Positions 1-11,283 of a stretch of 64,000 nt of DNA are shown piece by piece. Positions within the stretch are counted from its first letter, which is position 1. Each line of letters starts with the position of its first letter. The notes under the pieces are model-generated. The model was not told where the DNA came from, made no database searches, and saw only the letters and a program-made list of their open reading frames with translations. This DNA comes from Astrothelium macrocarpum (Eukaryota > Ascomycota > Dothideomycetes > Trypetheliales > Trypetheliaceae), in NCBI GenBank assembly GCA_021030915.1, contig JAGEMR010000004.1, positions 558,001 through 622,000 of the forward strand, given 5' to 3'. Position numbers and translations under genes: made by a program.

Positions 1-326
1 GTTTGGGAGCAGCGAATTTGTGTACATGCCCTTCCGCATCGGCCGCCTTCACAGGGGTAGGTTTGTAGCTTTTGAGTTCACGAAGATACATTTCCTGAAC
101 AAGGTCGGCTGAACAGGCAACCATTAGCAAACAATGCGCAAGTGGCGGAAATTGATGCAGCTATCGTACCTCGGCGAGCAATGGTAGGTGTGATGAGAGT
201 TCGTCGAGAAAGGGTGGGATAGTGCTGTCGACCGACCCGGACCAGAGCCTGGCGCTGGCGATTCAGTCAGTCATCAGCAGAGACAAGAATGTCTCCGTAG
301 CTTACAGAGACCCTCGATGATAACAT
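1..326 (-). CDS. ATP14: F1Fo ATP synthase subunit h, mitochondrial (5' part)
   Basis: This is subunit h of the mitochondrial ATP synthase, a small part of the peripheral stalk region. Exons on the minus strand are 326-306, 254-170 and 108-1; the gene runs off the window start. The start ATG at 326 opens a short basic leader (MLSSRVSRQALVRVGRQ) rich in Arg and Ser with no acidic residue, which looks like a mitochondrial targeting peptide. The mature part begins near ADLVQEMYLRELKSYK and continues with PVKAADAEGHVHKF, the typical N-terminal block of fungal Atp14. Both introns (51 and 61 bases) have GT..AG ends and a CTGACTGA or GCTAAT branch-like site. The leader is itself split by the first intron. 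It is transcribed divergently from TFIIB. The family match rests on remembered sequence and only about 70 residues are visible. Confidence 0.82.
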
Positions 327-990
327 GTTTATTTTTCCGAATAGCTCCAACGCTATATGTGCTTGGTTGGGGCGGAAGTCAGAATAGATGAGGATCAAAA
401 GTCCCGGCGACCATAGAGCTCCCCATCTCACCGCCCGTCGCAATATTAGCGCGCGGCTGCGGCAGTCTAACAATGAGGGTGCACGTGCTGGGATGGTGAC
501 TCAGCCTCACCTACGACCCAACAGCTCATCAATAGCGTCAGAGAATCATTGTCTCTCCTCTTTTGTCCTCCTCGCCACTCCTTCTCCCAACAAACGCTTG
601 TCCAAGAATCCATCAATCCCGTCGCTCCAAAACTTTCAGCTTCCCCGCTGACTTTCGAACGACGGCTTTGACGTGATTCACCGTTCTCTGTGAGAGCTCT
701 TTGACGCCCTTACGGATACCTTCGCTGGTTTCGACGGTTGGACAAGCGGTTTGTGATGTTGCCGTTTTCCAACGTCTCTCGAAATACTAACATGTCCTCA
801 ACATAGGCTCACATCAAGCACCGCTACTCATCCTCGCATTCGTTTGGTTTAATTCGCTCCAGCCGCCAAGCTGTATTCCCCACTATTCATCAGTTGCTGC
901 GCAAAGACATACACTCCTAGAAAATCCGCCAAAGGCATCAAGAAGAGGGCTGCACGTCGTTTTGAGACAAATCGGAAACCACTCATCAGA
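327..990. promoter_or_regulatory. Divergent promoter region of ATP14 and TFIIB
   Basis: A 664-base stretch between two divergent starts. It must hold both promoters and 5' leaders. The half next to TFIIB is rich in C+T runs, as is usual for fungal leaders. The short ORFs here have no recognisable content. Confidence 0.5.
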
Positions 991-2135
991 ATGGCCACAA
1001 CGAACGACGTCCTCTCTCCGGGCGAAATACCTGAAGCACCGGCAGTGAAAGTCCCCGAGGCATTTCAAGAAAACTTAAACATCCACCTCATCTGTCCTGA
1101 ATGTCGCGAAGTGCCTCCTAATCTTACAGAAGACTTTACTGCCGGAGACACCATCTGTGCATCTTGTGGACTTGTGTTAGGAAGCCGCATCGTCGACACT
1201 CGCTCAGAATGGCGCACTTTTGCAAATGATGACCAGGGCAACGACGACCCCTCCCGTGTTGGTGATGCGGCAAATCCACTGCTCAATGGTGAACAGCTCG
1301 AGACGACCATTTCCTTCAAGACCGGCGGCGCTGCAGCTCGTGATTTGACTCGTGCACAGAATAAAACCATTGGTGAAAAGGGACAGAAAGCGCTGTTGGG
1401 TGCTTACAAGCAGATCAGTGCTGTCTGCGATGCTCACCATATTCATTCAACCGTAACAAACACTGCAAAGCTGAATTTCAAGACGGTTGAGGAAGGGAAG
1501 ATTCTCAAAGGCAAATCAAATGATGCAGTCATTGCAAGCTGCATCTTCCTCGCTTGCCGTCAACACGGCGTACCACGCTCATTCCGTGAAGTTCACGAAA
1601 TGTGTAACGTATCCAAGAAGGAGATTGGAAGAACGTTCAAGATGATTGAAAAATTTATTGCAAAGGAGGCGGCCAAAACAAATGGTCTTCCACCCGGTAA
1701 GGTCATCACTAGGGAGCAGTCTCCCTACACATCAACAAATCTAACATTGATTCTCATCCAGGTCAACCTAGCAAGGACGAAGGTGGTGAAGAAGAGGGCG
1801 GTGGCCGCGCTCCTCAAATGTCCAACCGATTTTGCAGCAGACTGGGTCTGCCCTATCCATGTCCAATGGTGGCAGAGGAACTCGCGGAGCGTGTATCCCA
1901 ACAAGGCCTTTTAGTTGGCCGTTCTCCTCTATCTGTAGCAGCTGCTTGTATCTACATGGCTGCGCATCTAATGGGCCACGCAAAGTCACCAAAGGAAGTT
2001 GGCCAAACTTGTGGTGTTAGTGATGGAACGATCCGCACCTCGTATAAGCATCTTTACGAAGCTCGCGATCAACTCGTCCTCGACGAATGGACCTCTAAAC
2101 GTGGTGGCGATATGAGGAGACTTCCAGCTGCTTAG
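991..2135 (+). CDS. SUA7: Transcription initiation factor TFIIB
   Basis: TFIIB bridges TBP on the promoter and RNA polymerase II and helps choose the start site. Exons are 991-1696 and 1762-2135 (intron of 65 bases), giving 359 residues, close to the usual 340-350. An N-terminal zinc ribbon is formed by C35, C38, C56 and C59, followed by the B-reader/linker block SRIVDTRSEWRTFANDD. Two cyclin folds follow: the first carries NTAKLNFKTVEE and CRQHGVPRSFREVHEMCNVSKKEIGRTF split over the fold, the second ends with AKSPKEVGQTCGVSDGTIRTSYKHL. A Gly/Glu-rich linker (KDEGGEEEGGGRA) lies between the folds, just after the splice site. The gene is single-copy housekeeping in character and divergent from ATP14. 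Confidence 0.95.
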
Positions 2136-3332
2136 ACATCAGTTTACATCGAACCAATGGTATTTACGGCGTTGATGGCCTTGAAAGGGTCCACATGGTA
2201 TGGGTGGGAAACTGATTAGCAGATAATTTCAAGCATCCGTGATTTTCAGCAAGGCGTTGTGATCAGATTGAGTCTTGCAAGGCGAACCAGCATGTAGGTG
2301 AGAGCATCAACACGAAAATTAAGAAATTTTTCCTTCAGTTTCAACAAAGTAAATTAGCTGCCGCAAAAATGAAATGGAACATATGACATTCGCATGAACG
2401 TCGCGTCCAATCCATGTGCCCAGGAAAGTCGTAAGTAGACGAATTTTTGAAACAATTCTAGGCCTCTACTCAATTAATCCCTACCTTGAGTCGCCGCTTT
2501 CCATAGGAGGGATGATATAAGCCTAACATCCAAGGTAGGTAGTGCATGTTCCTGTGGCGTAGTTGTGCACAGCCGGGTAGCGTAGAGAACTGATGCATCA
2601 ATGGTAAGCCTCCGCCACAAACCGCTCATCGACCAGCTGAAAGATTTCTGCTTTCTGAGCCCCAGGCACCCACTGTGTCCCTCGTACATTTCTCCACAAG
2701 AATGACTCCTCAAACACATCCCAGTATGTTTAAACGAGCTGACCTCTTTTCGATTCCGATTGCCTGGGTAGTTTGAACTCGTGATTGATTGCTTGGTACT
2801 ACATGTGAATCGCCAATTGACCGGTCACACCAATACCCCTTGTGCCCTACTGTCTGCTATAGTGGAACGCCACGAAATAAGTTCCTATGTGCTAAGCACA
2901 AATCCGGTGTCTTCTTGGTGACGTATAGTGGCTAGGTAAAAATTCAGGCAAGGCAACCTGTGACAATGCATCTGAACATCTTGGCCGCTGAAAAAGAGTC
3001 TTATATGTCTCTGTTTTCCGCCAACGACTACCATTCCATATATACTTGTGAAGAGACCAAAGAGAATGTATCAATCAAAGCTTTTGTGACAAAATCCAAA
3101 TTTTCTTTCGACACTAATCCTCGCTTCCAAGGCACATTTCCCTCCTTTTGAGTCATAATTTCCATGACAAAACCACTGACTAGGTCCCAAAGTGATTCAT
3201 AATTACTCATTGGACCGATCTCAAGCTATCAAAGTGGAGTCATACGAGAAATTCGGCAGCTTCTTATAGTATATTTGAAATAGCCGAAACAAAAATAATC
3301 AAGAACAGGACATCCCGAGTAGCTATTTTCGC
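2136..3332. other. Intergenic, no supported gene
   Basis: About 1.2 kb between the TFIIB stop and the ABC transporter start. It must hold the TFIIB 3' end and the ABC promoter. ORFs of about 60-80 codons on both strands show no family signal or splice structure. I see no repeats or RNA genes. Confidence 0.4.
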
Positions 3333-5567
3333 TTGAAAAATAGACAAGACCAATTTGAATTTCTCAACAAGATGGAGATCATTCACGGAACGGCCATGTC
3401 TGCATTTTCAATTACGATTTTCTTGGGTATCACCATCGCATTCCTTTTCTCTCGGCCACTGAAAAAATTCGCGTTCAAGTCAAGAGCCTGCGAGTCTAAT
3501 GCTGCAATATCAAACGGCAAAGTCCTTCCTGCGACTCAACCTCTCAAGCAACCGATTCCGCATTCGGATAGCGACGAAGAAAGCGACCTTGATTCCGAAG
3601 CAGATTCCGATGACTATGATGATGAGCCTGATGAAGACATCAAGGTCGTGAAGCAACAACGCAAACAACGTCTCAAAGAATTAGGGTTCTTCGGATACAT
3701 CAAGAGCTTTTTTGATCTTATCCCGGATATTTGGCCATCAAGAGACAGGGTTCTTCTATTTGGTGTTGCGGCAATGCTGCTTCAAAAGATTGCCGACAGC
3801 ATACTCAATGTCCTTGTGCATCATCAGGAGAGCAAAGCTATCAACCTTCTGTGGGATGCATCCCGACAGTCAATTTTCAGCCCAACCAGTGCTTCCTCAA
3901 GTCAATCAAATACAGGACGTTCCACATTCGGTCTTCTGCCCTACTGGGAAGTGGGTCTTTGGCTCCTTTACAGGTGCCTCGGTCCAAGTGGCCTTCTCTC
4001 TGCTTGCCTCAAACCACTGGAGATACGTGTTCAGTCACGCTTGGACAGAGCTGCCTACAGGGCTGCCTTTGATCAAGTCATGGGCCTTTCCATGGATTAT
4101 CATGATGACAAAGCTTCATATCATACGATAAGCGCAATGGACTGCAGCGTATGTCTCTACAGCGTCTGTATTCAGCTTTTTTTTGATATCGCGCCAATCA
4201 TTCTGGATCTGGTCATTGCTTATGTGTACTTTTTCTACCGATTCGACTGGCAAATTGCGTTGCTAACTGTAATTGTAACTTTTGCCTATACATATTTCAC
4301 CCACGAGAGCACAAAATGGATCAAAGTCGCACGCAAGAGAGACTTTCGAGCTTACAAGCGATTCAATCAAGCCAAATCCGAGTCAGTCACAAATTGGAAG
4401 ACAGTCGTCGCTTTTAACCACAAAACATATCAGCAGAAGCTTTTTACGGAAGCACTCGATGAAAAGATTGCAGCTGGCGAAAGCGAAGATTTGACCTTTG
4501 CGTTCTACCATGAGCTTCTCTTGATTTTCACAAACATTGGGCTTGCTGCAGCTTGCTTCCTCGTCATACATCGGATTTTAAACGGACTCAATTCCCCTGG
4601 TGAATTTATCCTGATCGTGAAGCACTGGGAAACACTTCGACGCCCCCTCAGATATCTTTCTTCATCGTACAAGTACTTCCAGAGGGGTCTGACAGAGCTC
4701 GAACGATTCTTCAATTTGATGCGTGCGCAACAAACGGTGAAAAACAAGCCAGGAGCCGTCCCGTTGAAGTTTGACGGTGGGAAGGTCAAGTTCGAAGGTG
4801 TCGACTTTTTTTACAATTCCGACAAAACTATTCTCAAGAAACTTAACTTCGTGGCCGAGGCGGGACAGACAGTTGCTCTCGTAGGAGAAACTGGGGGAGG
4901 GAAGTCTACAATCATGAAATTGCTGCCGCGGTTCTACGACGTGCGGGCTGGTAGCATTGAGATCGATGGCCAAGATATCAGAGATGTCACTCAGGAAAGC
5001 CTACGGGACGTATTTGGCATTGTACCTCAAAATGCGACCTTATTCAACAAGTCGATCATGGACAATGTACGGTACGGTCGTCTGGATGCTACAGATGAGG
5101 AAGTCTATGACGCTTGCTGGGCTGCTGCGGTTCACGACCAAATCATGAAATTCTCCAAAGGCTACAAGTCCAAGGCTGGCGAAGGTGGTATCAAACTTTC
5201 GGGTGGAGAACTGCAACGGATCGCGATTGCCCGGACAATCCTCAAACAACCGAAGATCGTGCTTCTGGATGAGGCGACAAGTGCGGTCGATACAGAGACT
5301 GAGAAGAGGATCCAGGAGGGGCTTCGCAAACTTTGTGCTGGCCGTACCACCTTCGTCGTTGCTCATCGCCTTTCGACCGTGATACATGCAGATCTGATCT
5401 TGGTTATCGACAACGGTCAAATAATCGAGCGAGGAACGCATCGCGAGCTTATAGACCAGGGCGGCAGATACGCCAATCTTATCCAGAAACAGTTTGAGAC
5501 GGATGCAAATAGAAATTCGGACCTGTCTCCCAGTGGTGCAGAATCGCAGCCAGATAGTGATGACTGA
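3333..5567 (+). CDS. HMT1/ABCB6-like half ABC transporter
   Basis: A half-size ABC exporter of 744 residues encoded in one exon. One hydrophobic segment lies at about residues 22-40, followed by a very acidic linker (about 75-105, many D, E and S). A six-helix transmembrane domain spans about 135-455 and is followed by one nucleotide-binding domain. The NBD has Walker A GETGGGKST (518-526), signature LSGGE (622-626), Walker B IVLLDE (642-647) and the switch histidine in VAHRLST. The wording around these motifs resembles fungal HMT1 and animal ABCB6, which move glutathione- or phytochelatin-bound metals at vacuolar or mitochondrial membranes. Unlike HMT1 it lacks the multi-helix N-terminal TMD0. 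Start choice: M1 at 3333 or M14 at 3372 are both possible. The substrate cannot be told from sequence. ATM1 is less likely, because there is no clear presequence. Confidence 0.8.
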   Translation: MKNRQDQFEFLNKMEIIHGTAMSAFSITIFLGITIAFLFSRPLKKFAFKSRACESNAAISNGKVLPATQPLKQPIPHSDSDEESDLDSEADSDDYDDEPDEDIKVVKQQRKQRLKELGFFGYIKSFFDLIPDIWPSRDRVLLFGVAAMLLQKIADSILNVLVHHQESKAINLLWDASRQSIFSPTSASSSQSNTGRSTFGLLPYWEVGLWLLYRCLGPSGLLSACLKPLEIRVQSRLDRAAYRAAFDQVMGLSMDYHDDKASYHTISAMDCSVCLYSVCIQLFFDIAPIILDLVIAYVYFFYRFDWQIALLTVIVTFAYTYFTHESTKWIKVARKRDFRAYKRFNQAKSESVTNWKTVVAFNHKTYQQKLFTEALDEKIAAGESEDLTFAFYHELLLIFTNIGLAAACFLVIHRILNGLNSPGEFILIVKHWETLRRPLRYLSSSYKYFQRGLTELERFFNLMRAQQTVKNKPGAVPLKFDGGKVKFEGVDFFYNSDKTILKKLNFVAEAGQTVALVGETGGGKSTIMKLLPRFYDVRAGSIEIDGQDIRDVTQESLRDVFGIVPQNATLFNKSIMDNVRYGRLDATDEEVYDACWAAAVHDQIMKFSKGYKSKAGEGGIKLSGGELQRIAIARTILKQPKIVLLDEATSAVDTETEKRIQEGLRKLCAGRTTFVVAHRLSTVIHADLILVIDNGQIIERGTHRELIDQGGRYANLIQKQFETDANRNSDLSPSGAESQPDSDD

Positions 5568-6152
5568 ACTTTGAGAGCAAATAAAAGCGATTTGTTAGCA
5601 CAGCGTTCGGCGTTGCTGATTTTCCGCTTGGGCGGTTTGTTCTAATTACCAAGAGTTCGTTTTGCACTGAATGGAGCATTGGTAGGAGTTCTGGCGCTTG
5701 TTGGAAAATTATTATGTAGACACGATTTAACATGGGATTTAGCGAGAACTTCTATGCAAGTTCACAAATATCTCAAATCATATCTGTATTGCGAGTGAGT
5801 AATGTAACAAAGAGAGGCAATTAGATACTCTCAAAGTCTCACGTCTATCCGTCTTTATATTACGTGCTCCAGGCCCGGTATTTCACCTCATTCCAGATGC
5901 AACTCGCTCGTCTCAACTCGACCATATGAGCCTGCAACACCCCGAATCCAGAGTCGCCGTCTCAACACATCTTTCATTAAAGAACCGCTGTCTTAAACGC
6001 TGGCAACGGAGATAATTTGCAATCATCATGGCCTCATAATTTCACCAACAATATCCTCTCGACCTTGCATTTCAGACTCTGTGGCCTTCTTCGCCCGCAT
6101 TTCATACACTCTCTTCAACGCAGCCCTTTCTACCGTGACTTGTCTCTTATAT
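5568..6152. other. Convergent 3' intergenic region
   Basis: This 585-base stretch separates the ABC transporter stop from the oxidoreductase stop on the other strand. It must contain both transcript ends. I see no gene, repeat or RNA in it. Confidence 0.4.
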
Positions 6153-7447
6153 TCAACTCAAACCCAAGTCTCCCACACTCGCTGAGGTCGGTTTCCCTTC
6201 CATCATTTCCGCCATGACTTTCCCTGTCCCCAAGGAATGGCTGATACCCCAAGGTCCATGCCCCGCAGCCAGCCACACTCCTCCTTTACTATCTCCAGAC
6301 GTTCTGAACCCGTCCCCTAATTTCTCGTCGTCGATTCGACCGAGAATGGGCCATCCGCTTGGCGTCACGGGACGGAAGCAGAGACCCTCTCGAATGATCT
6401 CCAGATCATCAGCACTCCCTTCCGCAACCATCAGTCGGGTCGCAACTTGTTTCAGCCTTGCGATACTGTTCTCGTTAACCATAGCTTTCGCATCGGCAGG
6501 CGTGGTGGGAATGCGAAGTGATCGATCATTGAGACCCGCGACGTAGATTTCTCCTCCAATACGAGAGAAGAGTTCTGGAGAGAAGCCGGAGGTATCAGTA
6601 GTGAAGACAGAGTGGCACCCTCTTGGCTGTTGCTCGGAGGTCCAGCGGGGAGATCTGACGACAATGTGGTGACCTGCTAAAGAGCCGATGGGAGGGGTGT
6701 AGGTAGATTTAGGAAAGAGCAAACGAAACACGCTTGGAGTCCAGGCACCCGCTGTCAAAAGTAGTCGGGCACAAGGAAGGTCGGTCTCAGACTCATCAAC
6801 GTTGGATTGGATGCGTATGCTTCCCAGATTATCGCGTAAGTCTTTGGTTATTGAGAGGGGACGTGCAGGGTGGTGAAACTGCACGCCTCGAGCCTTGCAT
6901 TGGTTGAGGAGGAAATGGGAAAGTTTGCGGGGGTCTACTTGGGCAACAGTGTTATCCTCGCTAATAATATCGAGCACAGAACCATTAGATCGCGCAAGCC
7001 AGGCAGGCCCCTGGCCATCGTAAAATTCATGTCTTGCAGCGGCTTCAGCGCGGCTTGCGTCGTGGCGTAGCCAATCAAATCCAGAGGAGCTTCTGAAGGC
7101 TCCTTTGGTCACAGAGGTGCCAGTACTGGGGCTGTAGCCCCAATTTTCTGTGCCATTATAATTATCAGCAAGGTTTTTGTGTAATTGGAAAGAGAGTGCT
7201 CCTAGAGAGGCCACTGGTGGAGAAAACCCTGCAAAGGTATGTCAGCAATTGTGTATCTCGAAGCTCTCTAAGAAGGCGTACAGTCGGATGCTAGGAATCC
7301 TCCAGCGTTTCCAGAAGCGGAGCAGAAAAGCTCCGGAGTTACTTCAATAAGATGAATGTCTTGAGCTCTTGTACTTGAGGATTCGGACAGATAATATGCT
7401 GTTGCGCATCCGATGATACCAGCACCGATGATTACAGTAGTGGACAT
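6153..7447 (-). CDS. FAD-dependent oxidoreductase, DAO family (TDA3-like)
   Basis: A FAD-binding oxidoreductase of the D-amino-acid-oxidase fold, 413 residues. Exons are 7447-7282 and 7228-6153, with a 53-base intron. The N-terminus is a Rossmann dinucleotide motif (VIIGAGIIGCATAYYL, residues 5-20), followed by the SASGNAGGFLASDW segment typical of this family. The splice joins GGFLASD to WFSPPVASLG in frame. Near the C-terminus GLCFRPVTPSGWPILG and GHGPWGISHSLGTGK form the second FAD-contacting region. The closest family I recognise is yeast Tda3, a putative oxidoreductase with a role in endosome-related trafficking; the substrate is not known. The start at 7447 is preferred over upstream codons because the Rossmann strand begins four residues later. 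It shares a 214-base divergent promoter with the reductase to its right. Confidence 0.82.
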
Positions 7448-7661
7448 GGCACAATGAAAGTAAAAAAGGGTCGAGAATAAGCCACATTCAAGCTCACAAA
7501 TAATCGATGTATGAATTACGGTCCCAGGGATGCCCCACCAACGAATGAATGACGTTGATGCTGCTACACAATGCCCCACTTACATATTCAGAAAATTACC
7601 CGCACAAGACATTAAATTTAAATTGACCTCAATATCAATTCTAGCGTATTGATGCCTCAAG
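7448..7661. promoter_or_regulatory. Shared divergent promoter, oxidoreductase and reductase
   Basis: A 214-base gap between two divergent redox genes. The short distance means the two promoters overlap or are shared. An AT-rich tract (about 7606-7645) lies close to the reductase start. Confidence 0.5.
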
Positions 7662-8617
7662 ATGGAGAATGTTGATCCAACGGAAAAAGTTGTCGTGGTT
7701 ACAGGCGCTTCGAGAGGTAAATCATGACGAACGACCTAGTAACAGAAACGAGCAAAACGCTGATCGGCCGGAAGGGATCGGTCTCGCCATAGTCCATTAT
7801 CTTATTTCCACCGCCAAATGTCATGTCGTGGCAGTCGCAAGGAGCGAAAATCCATTGCAGGATCTCGAATCACAATATCATCAAACTGGACGACTGATTA
7901 CGCTGCGCGGCGATGTGGCTGATGCCAAATTCTGTGGCTACATTGCTGACGAGACTATGAGCAGGTGGGGACGGGTGGATGGCCTGATCGTCAATCATGG
8001 TGTCCTGGATCCAGTAAAGAAGATTAGTGAGTCGTATGTTGCGGAATGGAAAGAAATCTTTGATATCAACGTCTTCGGCTCTCTGGCTTTGGTAAGATAA
8101 GCTTTTGAGACTCAAAATACAAACAGCTTGACAGTCCCACAGATTAAAGCGTGTTTGCCCTTTCTCAAACACTCTCGCGGGCGTATCATTCTTTGTTCGT
8201 CGGGTGCAGCCGTCAAAACTTACGCGACGTGGGGTGCCTACGGTGCTTCCAAAGCCGTTCTAAATCATTTAGCCAGAACACTTGCCGTGGAAGAGCCAGA
8301 CATCACAACGATTGCAATTCAGCCTGGCGTTGTGGATACCGATATGCAAAAGAGTATACGGGAAACGCATCACGAGAAAATGGATGCCAAAGATGCAAAA
8401 AGATTCGCCGACCTCCATAAAAATGGCGAGCTACTCAAGCCAGCACAACCTGGAAACGTCATGGCACGTTTGGCTTTAGATGCGAACAAAGATCTGAGTG
8501 GAAAGTTCGTAACGTACGTTTTGACGTATTAAAGGGTTGGTGTCACTGAGTATGCATGGCTAATAATCCTGAAACAGATGGCAGGACCCAGAGCTGCAAG
8601 CTTTCCAAGATCCATGA
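7662..8617 (+). CDS. Short-chain dehydrogenase/reductase, IRC24/YIR035C-like
   Basis: An NAD(P)-dependent short-chain reductase of 260 residues. Exons are 7662-7716, 7775-8091, 8143-8513 and 8578-8617, with introns of 58, 51 and 64 bases. Motifs are TGASRGIG (14-21), NHG in place of the common NAG in IVNHGVLDPV, a catalytic Ser in LCSSGA (S143/S144), and Y157 with K161 in YGASK. The block IAIQPGVVDTDMQKSIRE and the ending GKFVTWQDPELQAFQ match the yeast Irc24/YIR035C type, whose members reduce diketones such as benzil. The last exon of 40 bases is needed to give the family ending; reading on without splicing stops at 8532. The fourth-exon call rests on a GTACGT donor and a GCTAATAAT branch site. 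The natural substrate is unknown. Confidence 0.85.
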
Positions 8618-9709
8618 CCCGACGGCGATAGGGGAATTTACGGCAGATCATGGAACTCTGCTCTGAAGTGCCGGCAGACTGTCGGAATCATCAATTAGCA
8701 TTGTGCAGGAATTATTTTTATAGAGTTCACACAGCTGAGGAACGTGTGTATCAGTCGAAAGATGAAAAGCATACATTTTAACAGCAGTGGGCAAGATGCC
8801 CTCAGTCTTAGCATGGAATGGGTTTTGTCATCATGAGTTTTTAAATTCAAGGAAGATGGCTATGCTTACCATAACAATCTCAGGGGATAACAGAGGCGTC
8901 CCCACTAGATAGAGTCAGCTAAGCTTACACGAGAAATACAAAAATGAGAAGGAAAGCGACAGTTTGGTCAGTTAATCGAACCGGAGATTAATCGTCATAA
9001 GATATCTGAATTTGATAGTACAACGTGTGGATCATCATTGAAGGGGGCCTATCTCTAAATTGAATCAGAGGCACTCACCTTTGGTAACCACTGCTCGCCA
9101 AATTGTTATCTCTACACAGCTCGTCTCAGCGACTTGGTAGTACCAAGATTGGGGAATCTTTGCATGTAACGAGGTCGTGAGAATGCAGAGATGAAACCTG
9201 TTCATCTGCACTGTCTAGTCTCCATCGCTGTTCCCAGGTCTCCGCGCTTCGTGTTGTTCCAGTGGTTCACATGCCATGAAACACGTAACCAGGCTCTCTG
9301 CTGATGTCGATTAGCTTTGACCTCGCAATACCATGCCGGAGAAATGGGTAGGTGGGTGCGAGATCAGATCAGTCCGTTTGGCTTGGACGAGTCAATCACC
9401 ACGGTTTTGGTAAGATAGGGGCGACACGATGCTCATCATAAGACGCGATTGCGATGAAATGAAAGCAACTCACATTATCAGGGAGATGTGGGCAGGCGAA
9501 GAGCAAAGTGAAAAGTGCAGGCATAAAATCAAGCAATAAGGCTACCAATTCTGCCGCTTACCGCCTAGCAAGCTAAAGCAATGTTCGTCAAAGCTCTGCG
9601 CCGCCTACAAATACATTCCACCCTCGCCCCTCGCATCCACGATGCGTGGGCATAACTCAGCGTCCCGACCATTCTTTGCAGGCTGAAACCGAGTCGAGAG
9701 CATTTCAAA
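8618..9709. other. Intergenic, no supported gene
   Basis: About 1.1 kb between the reductase stop and the NC2-beta start. No ORF has family content. The right end must be the NC2-beta leader and promoter. Confidence 0.4.
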
Positions 9710-10307
9710 ATGTCTGATCGCGAGTTTGGAGGTATGATTACTCCGTTTGGTCACATTTGTTATCCCAACATTGTCTTCAAACTGGACAAATAACCAGATA
9801 TTTGTCAACTAACATTGCTTGCTCTACCAGGCGCCGATGATTTATCCCTTCCCAAAGCCACCGTCTCCAAAATCATCACCGAAATCTTATCCACCGAAAC
9901 CCATGCTGGTATCGTGTTCGCTCGAGACACGCGCGATTTACTCATCGAATGCTGCGTCGAATTCATTACTATGATCAGCAGCGAAGCAAACGAAATCGCA
10001 GAGAAAGAGGCCAAGAAAACGATCGCATGCGAACATGTGCAGCTAGCGCTTGAGCAGCTGGGGTTCGGTGACTATGTCAAAGATATATTAGAGGTGGCCA
10101 ATGACCACAAGAAAATGCAGGTGGTGAGTAAACTTCTTCATCGACAAAGCTACAAGGGTCGAATGTAACATGCAATAGCATCGGGAAAAGAAGCAGAGTA
10201 AGATGGAGCAAAGCGGACTATCGGAGGCCGAGCTTCTGCGACAACAAGAAGAGCTTTTTAAAAGTGCAACAGATAAATTTAATCAAGGTCCTGCAGAAGA
10301 GTCCTGA
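9710..10307 (+). CDS. NCB2: Negative cofactor 2 subunit beta (Dr1)
   Basis: The histone-fold subunit of NC2, which binds TBP on DNA and blocks TFIIA and TFIIB entry. Exons are 9710-9731, 9831-10123 and 10179-10307, with introns of 99 and 55 bases, giving 147 residues. After MSDREFGGADDLSLPKATV the histone fold covers about residues 12-90 (IITEILSTETHAGIVFARDTR, LLIECCVEFITMISSEANEIAEKE, HVQLALEQLGFGDYV). The third exon gives MEQSGLSEAELLRQQEELF, the conserved NC2-beta tail helix. The first exon has only seven codons plus one base. The start is chosen because MSDREF(G/…) is the usual fungal N-terminus. TFIIB, the factor that NC2 competes with, lies 7.6 kb upstream; this is probably chance. Confidence 0.93.
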
Positions 10308-11283
10308 GGACCATGTATCAATCACTGGCCGGCATGGAATTTCGAGATGCAATGCTGAGCTTATAGAAACTTAGCTGCTCGAGCCTATACCGAAGGCTCT
10401 CGCTGCATTGTCTTCCACGGAACATGAATGAAATGAAGTGCATTTATAGCGGATACCACACACTGGCTTTTTTTACTTGCTCCAGTCCAATAATCACTGA
10501 TAGATGATGGATGTGAACCTTTCCTTGGTGGCGCGGTTTTCAAGACTAGCAACGGCTCTTGAGCTTGCGATTTGCATCACGTCCTGTGCTATGGAATACT
10601 ACTTATGACATCAAGCTGCTCGTTTTACAACCCATGGAGCCGTGAGCGAACGTGGTGCAATGAGTTTCAAGCCCAAAGGCCTTAGATTTGAAGCATGTTT
10701 GAGTTTCTCATGCAGCCGTGAAACTAGTCGTCGTCCTAAAGGAAGAAGATGCCAGACTGGGCCTAGCGGTCGCAACCTGGATTGCTGTAAAAAGCGCATT
10801 CGCCTGATGACCGGCAAGTCACGTCAGACATAACAATCTTCGTTGAATCAAGTCATGCATTTAGAGGTTTTTATATTTCTTTTAGCGAGCTCGTACAGGT
10901 AACAGTATTACGAATCATCGCCACGCACCAGGAACAAGAGATGGATCAGTTTTGTGACAGAAAATTCGACGCGCATGTCCCATCGTATCGCCAGTCTAGA
11001 TCCATTTCGACCCAAGTTGCTCGAAACTGAATTGAGGCGAACCTTTTGATGCTATGTCGTTGGTTTCTTTCGTTGGACCTCAATTTCTACGAACTCAGGA
11101 GTGAAGCACTGTCTTTGATGGCAATCATATGCTTCCCTCCTCTAATCTGATAACGAAACCCATATCATTTTCATAGAATTTGAATACTATTTGTAAGCAG
11201 GTGATAGGTAACGTCTATTGAGCTATGTGAAACTGCATTTGCCGTCTGGAGGAGTCGAATGTGCTTGCAATTCTTTTACTGTC
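10308..11283. other. Convergent intergenic region
   Basis: Nearly 1 kb between the NC2-beta stop and the GPCR stop on the opposite strand. ORFs of 60-70 codons at 10611-10833 overlap on both strands and show no family signal. No repeat or RNA gene seen. Confidence 0.4.
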
